This document shows positions 1 to 6,867 of a stretch of DNA of 19,253 bases, piece by piece. A model generated the notes under the pieces. The model did no database searches. It was not told the origin of the DNA and saw only the letters and a program-made list of their open reading frames with translations. Position numbers and translations under genes: made by a program. Source of the DNA: Altererythrobacter sp. (GTDB taxonomy: Bacteria > Pseudomonadota > Alphaproteobacteria > Sphingomonadales > Sphingomonadaceae); contig JAGXGU010000182.1 in NCBI GenBank assembly GCA_024636575.1, positions 1-19,253 of the forward strand, in the 5' to 3' direction. Position 1 is the stretch's first letter. Each line of letters starts with the position of its first letter.

Positions 1-2
1 TG

Positions 3-98
3 CGGAACGATAACACAATCGGAATAGAGGCGAACGCACATTATCTCCGCAACTTCGTCGTGCCCGAAACGGCGGTTGCAGTTGCGGAAATAGGCTAA
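3..98 (+). CDS. possible 3' end of a gene cut by the window edge
   Basis: An open frame enters from the left edge and runs to a TAA at 96-98, giving about 31 residues ending in TAVAVAEIG. I do not recognise a family. It could be the C-terminus of a real gene upstream or chance, because a 96-base open stretch is weak evidence. No terminator hairpin follows it clearly. Confidence 0.25.
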   Translation, partial: RNDNTIGIEANAHYLRNFVVPETAVAVAEIG

Positions 99-520
99 GC
101 GGCCTCTGCCTGCGTGGCGTTGCAGCACCGGCGCCTATCGCCAACAGAGCCGCCATTCAAAGGCTCAATCTTCTCACCTGAAAGCGGCCGTACATTCAGG
201 TTTGGTCATAGCCGATGACCGGCACCTATCAGAGCTGCGAAAATCGGTGTTTGATGGCAAGAATGTCGTGGGAAGGCGACACCCGAAATCAATCACTACG
301 TTACGCATTCCTGAGGATGTAAGGTTGGCAAACCGTTAGGCAAATCAGGTCAACGCCACAGCCCGTTTTTTCTAAAGTCCCTGTCAGCTTCACTCTGCTC
401 GCTTGAGATGCGTCGATAAGCGCATCAGGTCATGAGCAGCAGGTTGCAATTACCTGGCAGATAATTGCGCGCCACTGCCCTTGCACATAGGCGGCCCAAA
501 TAAGAAAAAAACGGGAGAGA
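99..520. other. intergenic region before fadL, no gene seen
   Basis: About 420 bases with no convincing ORF on either strand. It is less G/C-rich than the core part of the window and looks like decayed or non-coding sequence. The only functional site I can support is the Shine-Dalgarno GGGAGA at 513-518 just before the FadL-type gene. Confidence 0.5.
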
Positions 521-1864
521 ATGATGTCAAAGGGAAGTGCCAGCCTGCTGCCAGTTGCGGTAGCCATTACAATAAACCTCATCGCGGTCGATGATGCAAA
601 TGCGTCCGGCTTTAGAATTCTAGAGCAAAGCGCCGCGCAAGTTGCCAACGCCAATGCAGGGTCATCTGCAGTGGCGGATGACGCCACAACCGTGATCACC
701 AATCCCGCTGGGATGGCGTTTCTCGATGAGTCAGGTGCGTCAATCTACGCTGCTGCGATATCAAGTTCGGTCAATTTCGACGACAGCAATTCATCCTCGC
801 GAACCGGTCCCTATCTAGGAACTCAGACCGTCAGGGAGAAAAGCATAGGCGCAATACCGTCGATCACGGCGTTCACAAAAGTCAGCGATCAAATGAAGAT
901 CGGTCTTGCTGTTTTCGCGCCTTATGGCCTTAAGAAAAACTATCCGGCCGACTGGATCGGACGCTATCAAACGGTAAAGAATGAGGCACTTTCGCTGGAA
1001 TTAAATGCATCGCTTGCTTATAGAGTATCCGATAAACTCGCAGTTGCAGGCGGCGTTAGCGGACAATATTTCGACGCCAAGCTGAGCACAATGATCGATT
1101 ATGGAGGGCTGTGCCATGTCGTCATAGGTCCGGCGCCATGTACCGCAGCCAACATCGCCCCCCAAAAATTCGATGGCACATCCACCGTCAGCGTGAGCGA
1201 CTGGGGTTTCGGCTTCAATTTAGGCTTAATGTACAAGCCTTCTGAATCGACAACATTGGGCGTGACCTACCGCTCTGCCATCAACTACGATCTAAAAGGA
1301 AGTATAACCTTCTCGGACCCCGGCCTTCCAGGTCCATTTTCGGCGTTGAGCAGAGGCCCGCAGACGACTTCTTCGCAGGTGCAAGGTAGCGCAAAACTGC
1401 CGCAGCTATTTTCCGTGTCGCTCGCGCATCAGGCGAACAGCAAGCTTAAATTGCTCGCAGATGCCACATGGTCAGATTGGTCCGTTCTGAACACGGTCAA
1501 TCTCCGCCGGGATAATGGCACGCCAGACTTGCCCTTCGCATTTGGCTTTAAGGACCATCTGAAAATGTCGTTGGGGGCGAATTACCAGTTGAGTGAGCGA
1601 ACCGTCTTGAGGGCCGGTGCAAGTTACGCATTTGATCTGCGCAAAGCAGAACAAACCGTAACATTCCCGGGCGATGACATAATCAGCCTCGGAGCAGGGA
1701 TCGGGCGACGCTTTTCCAAGCGGTTTTCCATGGATCTCGCTTATTCCTATGTCGAAAACCGGAGTGCCGAATTTTCGGCAATAGGCAACGACGGCGGAAC
1801 GCTCGATGGCGTATTCAGCGCTCCCAGCCACGTCTTTGCGCTTCAGCTCAACCGTAATTTCTAA
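521..1864 (+). CDS. FadL/OmpP1-type outer membrane hydrophobic-compound transporter
   Basis: Predicted outer-membrane beta-barrel of the FadL/OmpP1/TodX family, which lets long-chain fatty acids or other hydrophobic compounds cross the outer membrane. The 447-residue length is normal. Residues 1-29 form a signal peptide ending in NAS. The mature start SGFRILEQSA matches the family pattern, whose N-terminus plugs the barrel. NPAGMA at 61-66 is the family NPA motif. The rest alternates polar and hydrophobic residues like beta strands and ends in a C-terminal Phe (LNRNF), the usual outer-membrane insertion signal. Two ATGs are adjacent (521 and 524). The SD GGGAGA at 513-518 is better spaced for 524, so the start may be one codon later. 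It converges with the hydrolase/SDR-stub strand, and its end lies 16 bases from a likely rearranged sequence. Substrate is unknown; the neighbouring hydrolase suggests an ester or lipid-like compound (inference). Confidence 0.9.
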   Translation: MMSKGSASLLPVAVAITINLIAVDDANASGFRILEQSAAQVANANAGSSAVADDATTVITNPAGMAFLDESGASIYAAAISSSVNFDDSNSSSRTGPYLGTQTVREKSIGAIPSITAFTKVSDQMKIGLAVFAPYGLKKNYPADWIGRYQTVKNEALSLELNASLAYRVSDKLAVAGGVSGQYFDAKLSTMIDYGGLCHVVIGPAPCTAANIAPQKFDGTSTVSVSDWGFGFNLGLMYKPSESTTLGVTYRSAINYDLKGSITFSDPGLPGPFSALSRGPQTTSSQVQGSAKLPQLFSVSLAHQANSKLKLLADATWSDWSVLNTVNLRRDNGTPDLPFAFGFKDHLKMSLGANYQLSERTVLRAGASYAFDLRKAEQTVTFPGDDIISLGAGIGRRFSKRFSMDLAYSYVENRSAEFSAIGNDGGTLDGVFSAPSHVFALQLNRNF

Positions 1865-2093
1865 TTTTCAATCGGAGTCTGCTCATGAGTGTCAACGGCG
1901 GAGTAAAATCAGGCCATATGGCGGCGCCCGTAGCTGCAACGATGGTCTCGCAGGCTGACATCAGGCGATTTTCGCTGCGGGCGGAAATGTATAATTCAAC
2001 GCCTTCCCGCGCCAGTGCCAGTGCACTTGCGAAACCGAGTCCTGCACTTCCACCGTTTACTATCGCCTTGCGGTTGCTGATAGCCAGATCCAT
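1848..2093 (-). pseudogene. truncated short-chain dehydrogenase/reductase (5' stub)
   Basis: From the ATG at 2093 the protein reads as the N-terminus of an SDR oxidoreductase. The cofactor-binding glycine motif is at residues 13-20 (NGGSAGLG, i.e. GxxxGxG), followed by an expected helix and a second strand ending ISARSENRL. SDR similarity fades after about residue 58, and the frame then runs 20-odd unrelated residues into the end of the convergent fadL gene. A full SDR is about 250 residues, so the catalytic Tyr-x-x-x-Lys half is missing. The start is 4 bases after the hydrolase stop, so the two were an operon. It is either a remnant left by a deletion next to fadL or, less likely, a gene with one frameshift plus truncation. 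No activity is expected. Confidence 0.75.
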
Positions 2094-2097
2094 TTGT

Positions 2098-2895
2098 TCA
2101 GTTGCTAAACCGCAAGTCGAGCCATTCGAATATTTGCAATGCTGCTGCTTCCCACCGCGTATCGCACATGATGTCATGCGCCGTCGGCACATCTATCAGG
2201 GTCCCGCCGTAAGCTTTCGCCAGCCTTGCGTTTTTGTAGCGGGGGATAGACCAATCTTGCTTTCCCGCTACGACAAGTACCGGCATTTCCGTTGCCGCTG
2301 GTCGAGGCGGGTCGGTGTAAAAAGCATCCGCCGCGGCCGCAAATGAAGTGAGGCCATCAAGACGGGCTGCGATGCTGTCGCGGCGGGCTGAAGAGAGGTC
2401 GCTTGAAAGGAAGAAGCCCAGGAAGGCGGGCAAGGCCTCGGCCAGATCCTTTTTTACCATCGCTCGCATCAAAGCGCGGGGGTGGCTCAACATCATGCGC
2501 AATGCTGCGCGATTGGAACCACCAATCGGCGATGGAGCCAGAAGAACCATAGCTGGGCATGAAGCATCCAAAGCCACTTTCTGGACGATGCTTCCTCCCA
2601 GCGAATGCCCAACAAGGATCGGGCATTCGCCAATCTGCCCGATAGCCCAACGCACATCATCTACATAATCACGCAATCGCCATTCGGCATCCCGGCCTGT
2701 CCGCCTACTAGCGCCATGGTCGCGGATGCTGATCGCGTGACAGTCAAAGCCGCGGCTTGCAAACCAGGGCATGAAGTGGTCAGACCAGCACCATGCACCA
2801 TGGAATCCGCCATGTACGAACAGCAGGGGCGACGAGCGCCGTTTCCCTTCCGCGCGAAGCGAAATGAGTTCCCGTCCCAGATCGATGCTGTCCAC
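2098..2895 (-). CDS. alpha/beta-fold hydrolase
   Basis: A 265-residue single-domain alpha/beta hydrolase without signal peptide, so cytoplasmic. HGGFHGAW at 28-35 is the oxyanion-hole loop. GHSLGG at 96-101 is the nucleophile elbow with catalytic Ser98. Asp214 (GKQDW) and His240 (TAHDIM) complete the triad at the expected spacing. The helical lid lies roughly at 125-200. Members of this family cleave esters, lactones, C-C bonds or epoxides, and the sequence does not tell which. The start ATG is 3 bases after the stop of the upstream membrane protein gene, and the truncated SDR follows by 4 bases, indicating one transcript. With a FadL porin next door, hydrolysis of an imported hydrophobic ester is a reasonable guess only. 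Confidence 0.9.
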   Translation of the reverse strand: MDSIDLGRELISLRAEGKRRSSPLLFVHGGFHGAWCWSDHFMPWFASRGFDCHAISIRDHGASRRTGRDAEWRLRDYVDDVRWAIGQIGECPILVGHSLGGSIVQKVALDASCPAMVLLAPSPIGGSNRAALRMMLSHPRALMRAMVKKDLAEALPAFLGFFLSSDLSSARRDSIAARLDGLTSFAAAADAFYTDPPRPAATEMPVLVVAGKQDWSIPRYKNARLAKAYGGTLIDVPTAHDIMCDTRWEAAALQIFEWLDLRFSN

Positions 2896-2898
2896 GGT

Positions 2899-3273
2899 TC
2901 AAGCCTTTGCAGGTGACTGGGACAGGCCGCGTTGTTGCAGAACGGCGAACAGCGCCACAAAAGCCGCCGAACCAATGACAATCGTTGCTCCGAGCGCGTC
3001 TGCCAATTTCCAATGGCTCACCAAAAACACCATAGCGAGAAGAACATAGCCCCAATCGAGTACTATGATCGTCGTGACCAGCCACCTGGCTGGCTTCCAG
3101 GCAGCCAAGAGCAAGGTAGGCACATAAGCCAATAGCATCAGGCCCAAAATCTGGACCCACAGCACGTCGGGGACACCGGCATGGGTTACGATGAAACTTG
3201 TAGCGAAAACGCAAATGAGGCCGCAGATGCCAGTGAAAACTGCATTGATCCTGAGGGTATTAGATAAGGTCAT
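2899..3273 (-). CDS. small four-helix membrane protein of unknown function
   Basis: A 124-residue protein with four predicted transmembrane helices at about 10-29, 37-58, 64-85 and 92-113, and a polar C-terminus QQRGLSQSPAKA. The charged loop AAWKPARW between helices 2 and 3 is probably cytoplasmic. I chose the ATG at 3273; an upstream in-frame TTG at 3303 lies in the promoter-like AT-rich zone and has no ribosome site. It is the first gene of the minus-strand operon with the hydrolase and SDR stub, and divergent from the HxlR regulator. Small proteins of this kind often sit beside HxlR regulators, but no function can be assigned. Confidence 0.75.
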   Translation of the reverse strand: MTLSNTLRINAVFTGICGLICVFATSFIVTHAGVPDVLWVQILGLMLLAYVPTLLLAAWKPARWLVTTIIVLDWGYVLLAMVFLVSHWKLADALGATIVIGSAAFVALFAVLQQRGLSQSPAKA

Positions 3274-3287
3274 GGTGCGACTCACTT

Positions 3288-3313
3288 TAGTTATATATAG
3301 CAAATGCGAACTA
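3288..3313. promoter_or_regulatory. candidate HxlR operator / divergent promoter
   Basis: The 64-base gap between the divergent membrane protein and hxlR-type genes holds an inverted repeat TAGTT (3288-3292) ... AACTA (3309-3313) around the AT-rich core atatata, the most AT-rich spot nearby. HxlR regulators usually bind short dyads between themselves and a divergent target, so autoregulation plus control of the minus-strand operon is plausible. The arms are only 5 bp, so this is tentative. Confidence 0.35.
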
Positions 3314-3337
3314 GATTGATTTTACGAGGGCTGCAAG

Positions 3338-3946
3338 ATGCAAGTGCGGAACTATGGTCAGAATTGTAGCGTGGCGCATGCGTGCGATCTTTTGGGTGAG
3401 CGATGGACCCTCCTGATCATTCGTGATCTGCTCGTTGCGCCGCGCAGATTCTCCGAGTTGGAGAAGCGCCTGAAGGGAATAGGAACAAATCTCTTGTCCA
3501 AGCGACTTAAAGAGATGCGTGCTGCAGGGCTTTTACGCGATGATCGGAACGATGCGCACTACACGCTATCGGAAATGGGGGCCGGGCTTGAGCCGCTCGT
3601 GCTCAGTATGGCGAAGTGGAGTTTAAACTGGGTCGAACAGTCACCCAAACCCGATAATACGCATTTTCCAGATTGGGATCTGCTTGCGTTGAAGGCACTG
3701 TTCACGCCGGATGAAAAGAAAACCAAGGCTATCCTTGCACGGTTTGCATACAATGGTTGGGTCGGTTGGGTGGAGGTTGACGGAAGCAGTTATGTTTTCG
3801 GGCTAGGCGAACCTCGACGGGTGCCTGACGTCAACTTCCCTGGCCCGGTGTCTTCATTGCGTAATTCTCGGACAGCTGTTGAAGGCCTTCCTCAAGACGA
3901 AAGGGCTGCAGCAGAGAGTTTCATTTCCTTTTTCCCGGTTCGGTAA
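3338..3946 (+). CDS. HxlR-family winged-helix transcriptional regulator
   Basis: A 202-residue regulator. Residues 9-100 are a classic HxlR domain: NCSVAHACDLLGERW at 9-23 with Cys10 at the position of the family's redox-reactive cysteine, then WTLLIIRDLL, and the recognition helix around GTNLLSKRLKEM at 49-60, followed by the wing. Typical HxlR proteins are 100-150 residues. This one has a C-terminal extension of about 100 residues (101-202) that may bind a ligand or mediate oligomerisation. It is divergent from the membrane protein-hydrolase operon with a dyad between them, so those genes are its likely targets. The start ATG has only a weak purine stretch (gaggg) upstream. Confidence 0.92.
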   Translation: MQVRNYGQNCSVAHACDLLGERWTLLIIRDLLVAPRRFSELEKRLKGIGTNLLSKRLKEMRAAGLLRDDRNDAHYTLSEMGAGLEPLVLSMAKWSLNWVEQSPKPDNTHFPDWDLLALKALFTPDEKKTKAILARFAYNGWVGWVEVDGSSYVFGLGEPRRVPDVNFPGPVSSLRNSRTAVEGLPQDERAAAESFISFFPVR

Positions 3947-4283
3947 GAACGAGTGATCTTGGGTTGGCAGGTCGCGGCACGCTTGCGCCGTCTTTCAGGC
4001 CAATTTCCGCAGTGGAAAGCCTTGAAATGCATTCAATGCTCCCGTGAAATCGCAACCCCCATTTCGCGCAAGGCATCAATTCCATCAGACAAATCAACTG
4101 CTTGCTCGGGGAAGCTCAATCCGACTGGGGCGAGGGTTCGTCCTCGTAAACCCAGCATCCTCTCAGGGCCCCATCCAGCGGCGTAAGAGTCGTGGGGAGC
4201 GGCGTAAGAGTCGTAGGGAGCCCAACCTAAAGGTCCGCAATGTCGTCGTGTCCGGAACGGCAAGTTTTTCGCGCAGGCGCCGC
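3947..4283. other. intergenic / decayed sequence left of the island junction
   Basis: No convincing gene. A minus-strand open frame (4033-4263) exists but shows no recognisable domain, no ribosome site and includes a tandem repeat, so I do not call it. The segment contains the 21-bp duplication at 4177-4218 and ends at the point where the amidohydrolase stub loses its family resemblance. It is probably leftover sequence from a rearrangement. Confidence 0.5.
4177..4218. repeat. 21-bp tandem duplication, two copies
   Basis: Two head-to-tail copies of a 21-bp unit beginning agcggcgtaagagtcgt, at 4177-4197 and 4198-4218, differ at one base (gtgggg versus gtaggg). The period is a multiple of three, so frames across it stay open, but no gene is credible here. 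It is a recent local duplication. Confidence 0.9.
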
Positions 4284-4409
4284 TTAGCTTTCAATCGGAG
4301 ACAAGTTGCGTTTAGTCTGACAGCACCGTCGGCCCGCCTCAACATACAGCGTACCTGCCTGCGCGGGAAAAGCGGCCAGACCGGCGAGCAGAACCGCCAG
4401 CGCCCTCAT
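4284..4409 (-). pseudogene. amidohydrolase gene stub (signal peptide only)
   Basis: The ATG at 4409-4407 overlaps the M20 peptidase stop as ATGA, so it was translationally coupled. It begins with a clear signal peptide (MRALAVLLAGLAAFPAQA) followed by GTLYVEAGR, which resembles the start of exported metal-dependent amidohydrolases, where a LID-type strand normally follows. Instead the frame changes character after residue 27 and stops at residue 41. A full enzyme would be over 400 residues, so this is the 5' end of a gene whose remainder was removed or displaced at about position 4329. The family assignment rests on nine residues after the signal peptide and is moderate. Confidence 0.65.
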
Positions 4410-5806
4410 TTCGCGGCGAGGTCTTTCAGCAGCGCGGTGTAATACACCACGCCGGGAGCGATATTGGACAGCGGCACCCGTTCGTTCAGGCCGTGCGCGA
4501 AATCATCCGATTCCTTCATGAAGGTGGCGCTGGCACCGTAGCTGGGCACGCCGATGGCGCGGTACCACATGGAATCCGAGGCACCCGACGCCTGCATCGG
4601 AATTACCGGCATTGGCCCCCATGCCTTGAACAGCGCCTGCTCGAAGGATTTGACCAGCTGCGGGTTGAGCGGGGAGGCGGGTGCCTGAGTCGTCCAGTCG
4701 CCGCTGAAATCTGTAAAGGTAATCTGCGGCGTATTCGCCACCACTTTCAACTCTTCCATGATCTCGGCGAAGCTGTGGCCGGGAAATACGCGGCAATTGA
4801 CGATTGCTGTGGCGCGCTGGGGCAGCGCGTTTTCGGCATGACCGCCATTGACCATTGTGGGCACGCAGGTCGTCTCGATCTTGCCGATAGAGTACGGATC
4901 GGCGCGCAGTACTGCGATGGCCGCAGGATCGGTGGGATCGGCGGCAAAGGCCTGCATAGCCTGCGCTTTCAGAGGGTCCTTCTCAAGCGGGGCGGCCTTC
5001 TCGAAATAGGCGCGGGTGATGTCGTTCAGCTCAGGTGTGAAGCGATAGGCACCGATCCGCACCAGTGCCTGTGACAGCTCAGCAATCGCATTGTCATCAC
5101 GCGGGGCAGAACTGTGGCCGCCGGGATTGGTGATCTCTAGCTGGAAATCGACGTAGCTCTTCTCGCCGCCCTGCCAGCTCCAGTATTTCGGCTTGCCGGT
5201 TTTCTCATCGAACGTGCCCGAAGCGCCATCGACATTGAGGACCACATGGGCATTCTTCAGCCGCTCGGCGATCACTTTGGAGGTTGCCATCGTGGTTTCT
5301 TCGTCACCCGAATAGGCGATCACAATGCTGCGCTTGGGCTTGAACCCCTGCCGCCGCAGCTCGATCATCGAGGCAATCGCGAGCGCGCCGTCGAACTTGG
5401 TATCGCTCGCCCCGCGGCCGAACAGATAGCCGTCCTCGATCACCGGAGTGAACGGATCGCGCTCCCAATCTTCCGGTTTCGCCTCGACCACATCCATATG
5501 CGCGGAAATGACAATCGGCCCCGGCGAGGGATCGCTGCCGGGCCAGGTGGCAATCAGAAAAGCGGTGTCGTCCAGCGGCTCTATCACGATGTCATCGGCG
5601 GCCCAACCGCCGGCCAGCAGGGCATCGCGAAACAGCGCTGCAACTTCACCCGTTTGATTGCCGTCTCCGCGCACCGATCGCAGGGCAATCGCCTGTTTGC
5701 TCAGCTCAAGCGTTTGCGCTTCGGCGACCGGATGATCTCCGGCCAGCACAGGCTGCGCTGCGGCAGCGGCGATAAGAGCGGCGGATGTAAGGAGGATATT
5801 TCGCAC
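4406..5806 (-). CDS. exported M20-family zinc peptidase
   Basis: A 466-residue M20/M28-type metallopeptidase (dipeptidase or carboxypeptidase-like). From the GTG at 5806 the protein starts with a good signal peptide (residues 1-22, ending VLAG), so it acts in the periplasm; the same frame extends upstream to 5905 but that part is not signal-like. All M20 residues are visible: His103 and Asp105 (SAHMDV), bridging Asp135 (GRGASDTKFDG), base Glu169 and ligand Glu170 (GDEE), Asp193 (NVDG), and the last His438 (FAHGLNE). The dimerisation lid lies about 215-345, with GGHSSAP at 229-235. It overlaps the truncated amidohydrolase by ATGA, suggesting an original peptide-degradation operon. The transposase remnant lies directly upstream and may have altered its promoter. 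Confidence 0.9.
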   Translation of the reverse strand: MRNILLTSAALIAAAAAQPVLAGDHPVAEAQTLELSKQAIALRSVRGDGNQTGEVAALFRDALLAGGWAADDIVIEPLDDTAFLIATWPGSDPSPGPIVISAHMDVVEAKPEDWERDPFTPVIEDGYLFGRGASDTKFDGALAIASMIELRRQGFKPKRSIVIAYSGDEETTMATSKVIAERLKNAHVVLNVDGASGTFDEKTGKPKYWSWQGGEKSYVDFQLEITNPGGHSSAPRDDNAIAELSQALVRIGAYRFTPELNDITRAYFEKAAPLEKDPLKAQAMQAFAADPTDPAAIAVLRADPYSIGKIETTCVPTMVNGGHAENALPQRATAIVNCRVFPGHSFAEIMEELKVVANTPQITFTDFSGDWTTQAPASPLNPQLVKSFEQALFKAWGPMPVIPMQASGASDSMWYRAIGVPSYGASATFMKESDDFAHGLNERVPLSNIAPGVVYYTALLKDLAAK

Positions 5807-5937
5807 GGTGTATCTGGTTCCCTGGTCAATTCGGCTAAGGATAAGGTGCCTGCTTCCAAAAATATAGGCCAGCAGATTTGTCATCGCGGGTACGAATTGT
5901 AACATCGAGTGACTGGCGAGATATTCACCGCATGCGA

Positions 5938-6300
5938 TTATAGCCTTTCACGAAGCGCTTCATGGGGTGTTTTCCCTTTGAAGGCGCCGTGCGGCCTATG
6001 GAAGTTATAGAAGTGCTCCCATTGATCGAGTTTGGCTTCCAGATCGAGGTCGCCTTTATAGCTAAGCAGCTGGTAAAATTCCTGGCCGTCGGAGCGGTGT
6101 GATCGTTCCACTTTTCCGTTGAGTTGGGGCGTGCCACGTTTGATGTAAGCATGACGGATGCCGAGGTCTTCGACGTGCCAGTGGAACTTGGCCTGGAATT
6201 CATGACCATATATCGGTTCTGATTTCTCGTATACGGAAGGGGAACTTGTCGATGATGTGATCGACAAAGTCGATCGCGTTAGCTTGGGTAGCCGTGAAAG
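5938..6300 (-). pseudogene. frameshifted, 5'-truncated DDE transposase (IS481/IS3-like rve core)
   Basis: The minus strand encodes the C-terminal half of an integrase-core transposase in two frames. The first part (about 6212-6300) gives ANAIDFVDHIIDKFPFRI then IRTD, carrying the second catalytic Asp. The next frame (5938-6207) continues GHEFQAKFHWHVEDLGIRHA, GTPQLNGKVERSH with the catalytic Glu, and NFHRPHGAFKGKTPHEAL at the end. A single-base insertion around 6208-6212, in what should read TDNGHEF, breaks the frame. The N-terminal DNA-binding region and first Asp are absent. Inactive. A possible pair of terminal sequences, TGTAACA at 5898 and TGTTGACA (minus strand, starting at 6471), might mark the ends of a deleted element. 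Confidence 0.85.
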
Positions 6301-6708
6301 GCAGTCCAATGACCGTTCGTGGGGCGCAAAGCTGACTCTGGGAAGAACACACGATCTGATGACCAAGCGGCTGGCGAAGGGCGACTATCTTCTGATTGCT
6401 TTTGGACACTGCCGATTGCTCCCACAGATTGAGGGGCTGATCAAGGGTGGGTCCTACTTATCTTGTCAACAATTTCAGAGTTTTCTCAGACTTTTTGTGC
6501 CGAGGAAGGCCGGACTATAGATCAAGCGGCTCGGTGATAGAATTTGCCCCCCCGCTTCCTTATAGCAAAAATACCGGCAAATCGTGGTGCGACCGACGGA
6601 TACCTAGCCAAAGTAGGATTTTTGGCATTCGCGGGTGGGGATGCAGTGGGGAAAATTCTCTGCTCAATTTATCGAATAGATAAAAATGTGAAGAATCAGA
6701 AGCTTAAA
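6301..6708. other. gap between transposase remnant and tRNA, no gene seen
   Basis: About 400 AT-richer bases. The part up to roughly 6471 probably belongs to the decayed insertion element. I found no gene. A short AT-rich dyad, tttatc-gaata-gataaa at 6668-6684, lies just downstream of the tRNA on its strand and could act in 3'-end formation, but it has no strong GC stem. Confidence 0.4.
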
Positions 6709-6783
6709 TGGTGGGCGCGGCAAGGATTGAACTTGCGACCCCACCCGTGTGAAGGGTGTGCTCTACCACTGAGCTACGCGCCC
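6709..6783 (-). tRNA. tRNA-Val (anticodon CAC)
   Basis: On the minus strand the sequence folds as a complete cloverleaf. The acceptor stem GGGCGCG (6783-6777) pairs with CGCGCCC (6719-6713). Discriminator A is at 6712 and CCA is encoded at 6711-6709. The anticodon stem CACCC/GGGTG encloses the 7-base loop TTCACAC, giving anticodon CAC, which reads valine GUG codons. The D-arm (AGCTCAGTGGTAGAGC) and the T-loop GTTCAATCC are normal. It lies 84 bases downstream of sppA on the same strand. The nearby transposase remnant makes its 3' end a candidate integration point. Confidence 0.95.
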
Positions 6784-6867
6784 GCTATGAGGTGCCTTTT
6801 ACAGTGCATCTTCAGCCAGGGGCGGGCCATTGCCATGCCACTGGCTGAATGACAAGTCCTGCGGGGT

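Noticed and set aside
430..702. 90-residue minus-strand frame opposite the start of fadL
   Set aside because: Overlaps the fadL signal peptide region antisense, lacks a ribosome site and a domain.
4033..4263. 76-residue minus-strand frame containing the 21-bp repeat
   Set aside because: No ribosome site, no recognisable domain, and the repeat explains part of its openness. Left as decayed sequence.
6544..6852. 102-residue plus-strand frame across the tRNA
   Set aside because: The peptide WWARQGLNLRPHPCEGCALP is the common false translation of the antisense of a tRNA gene.
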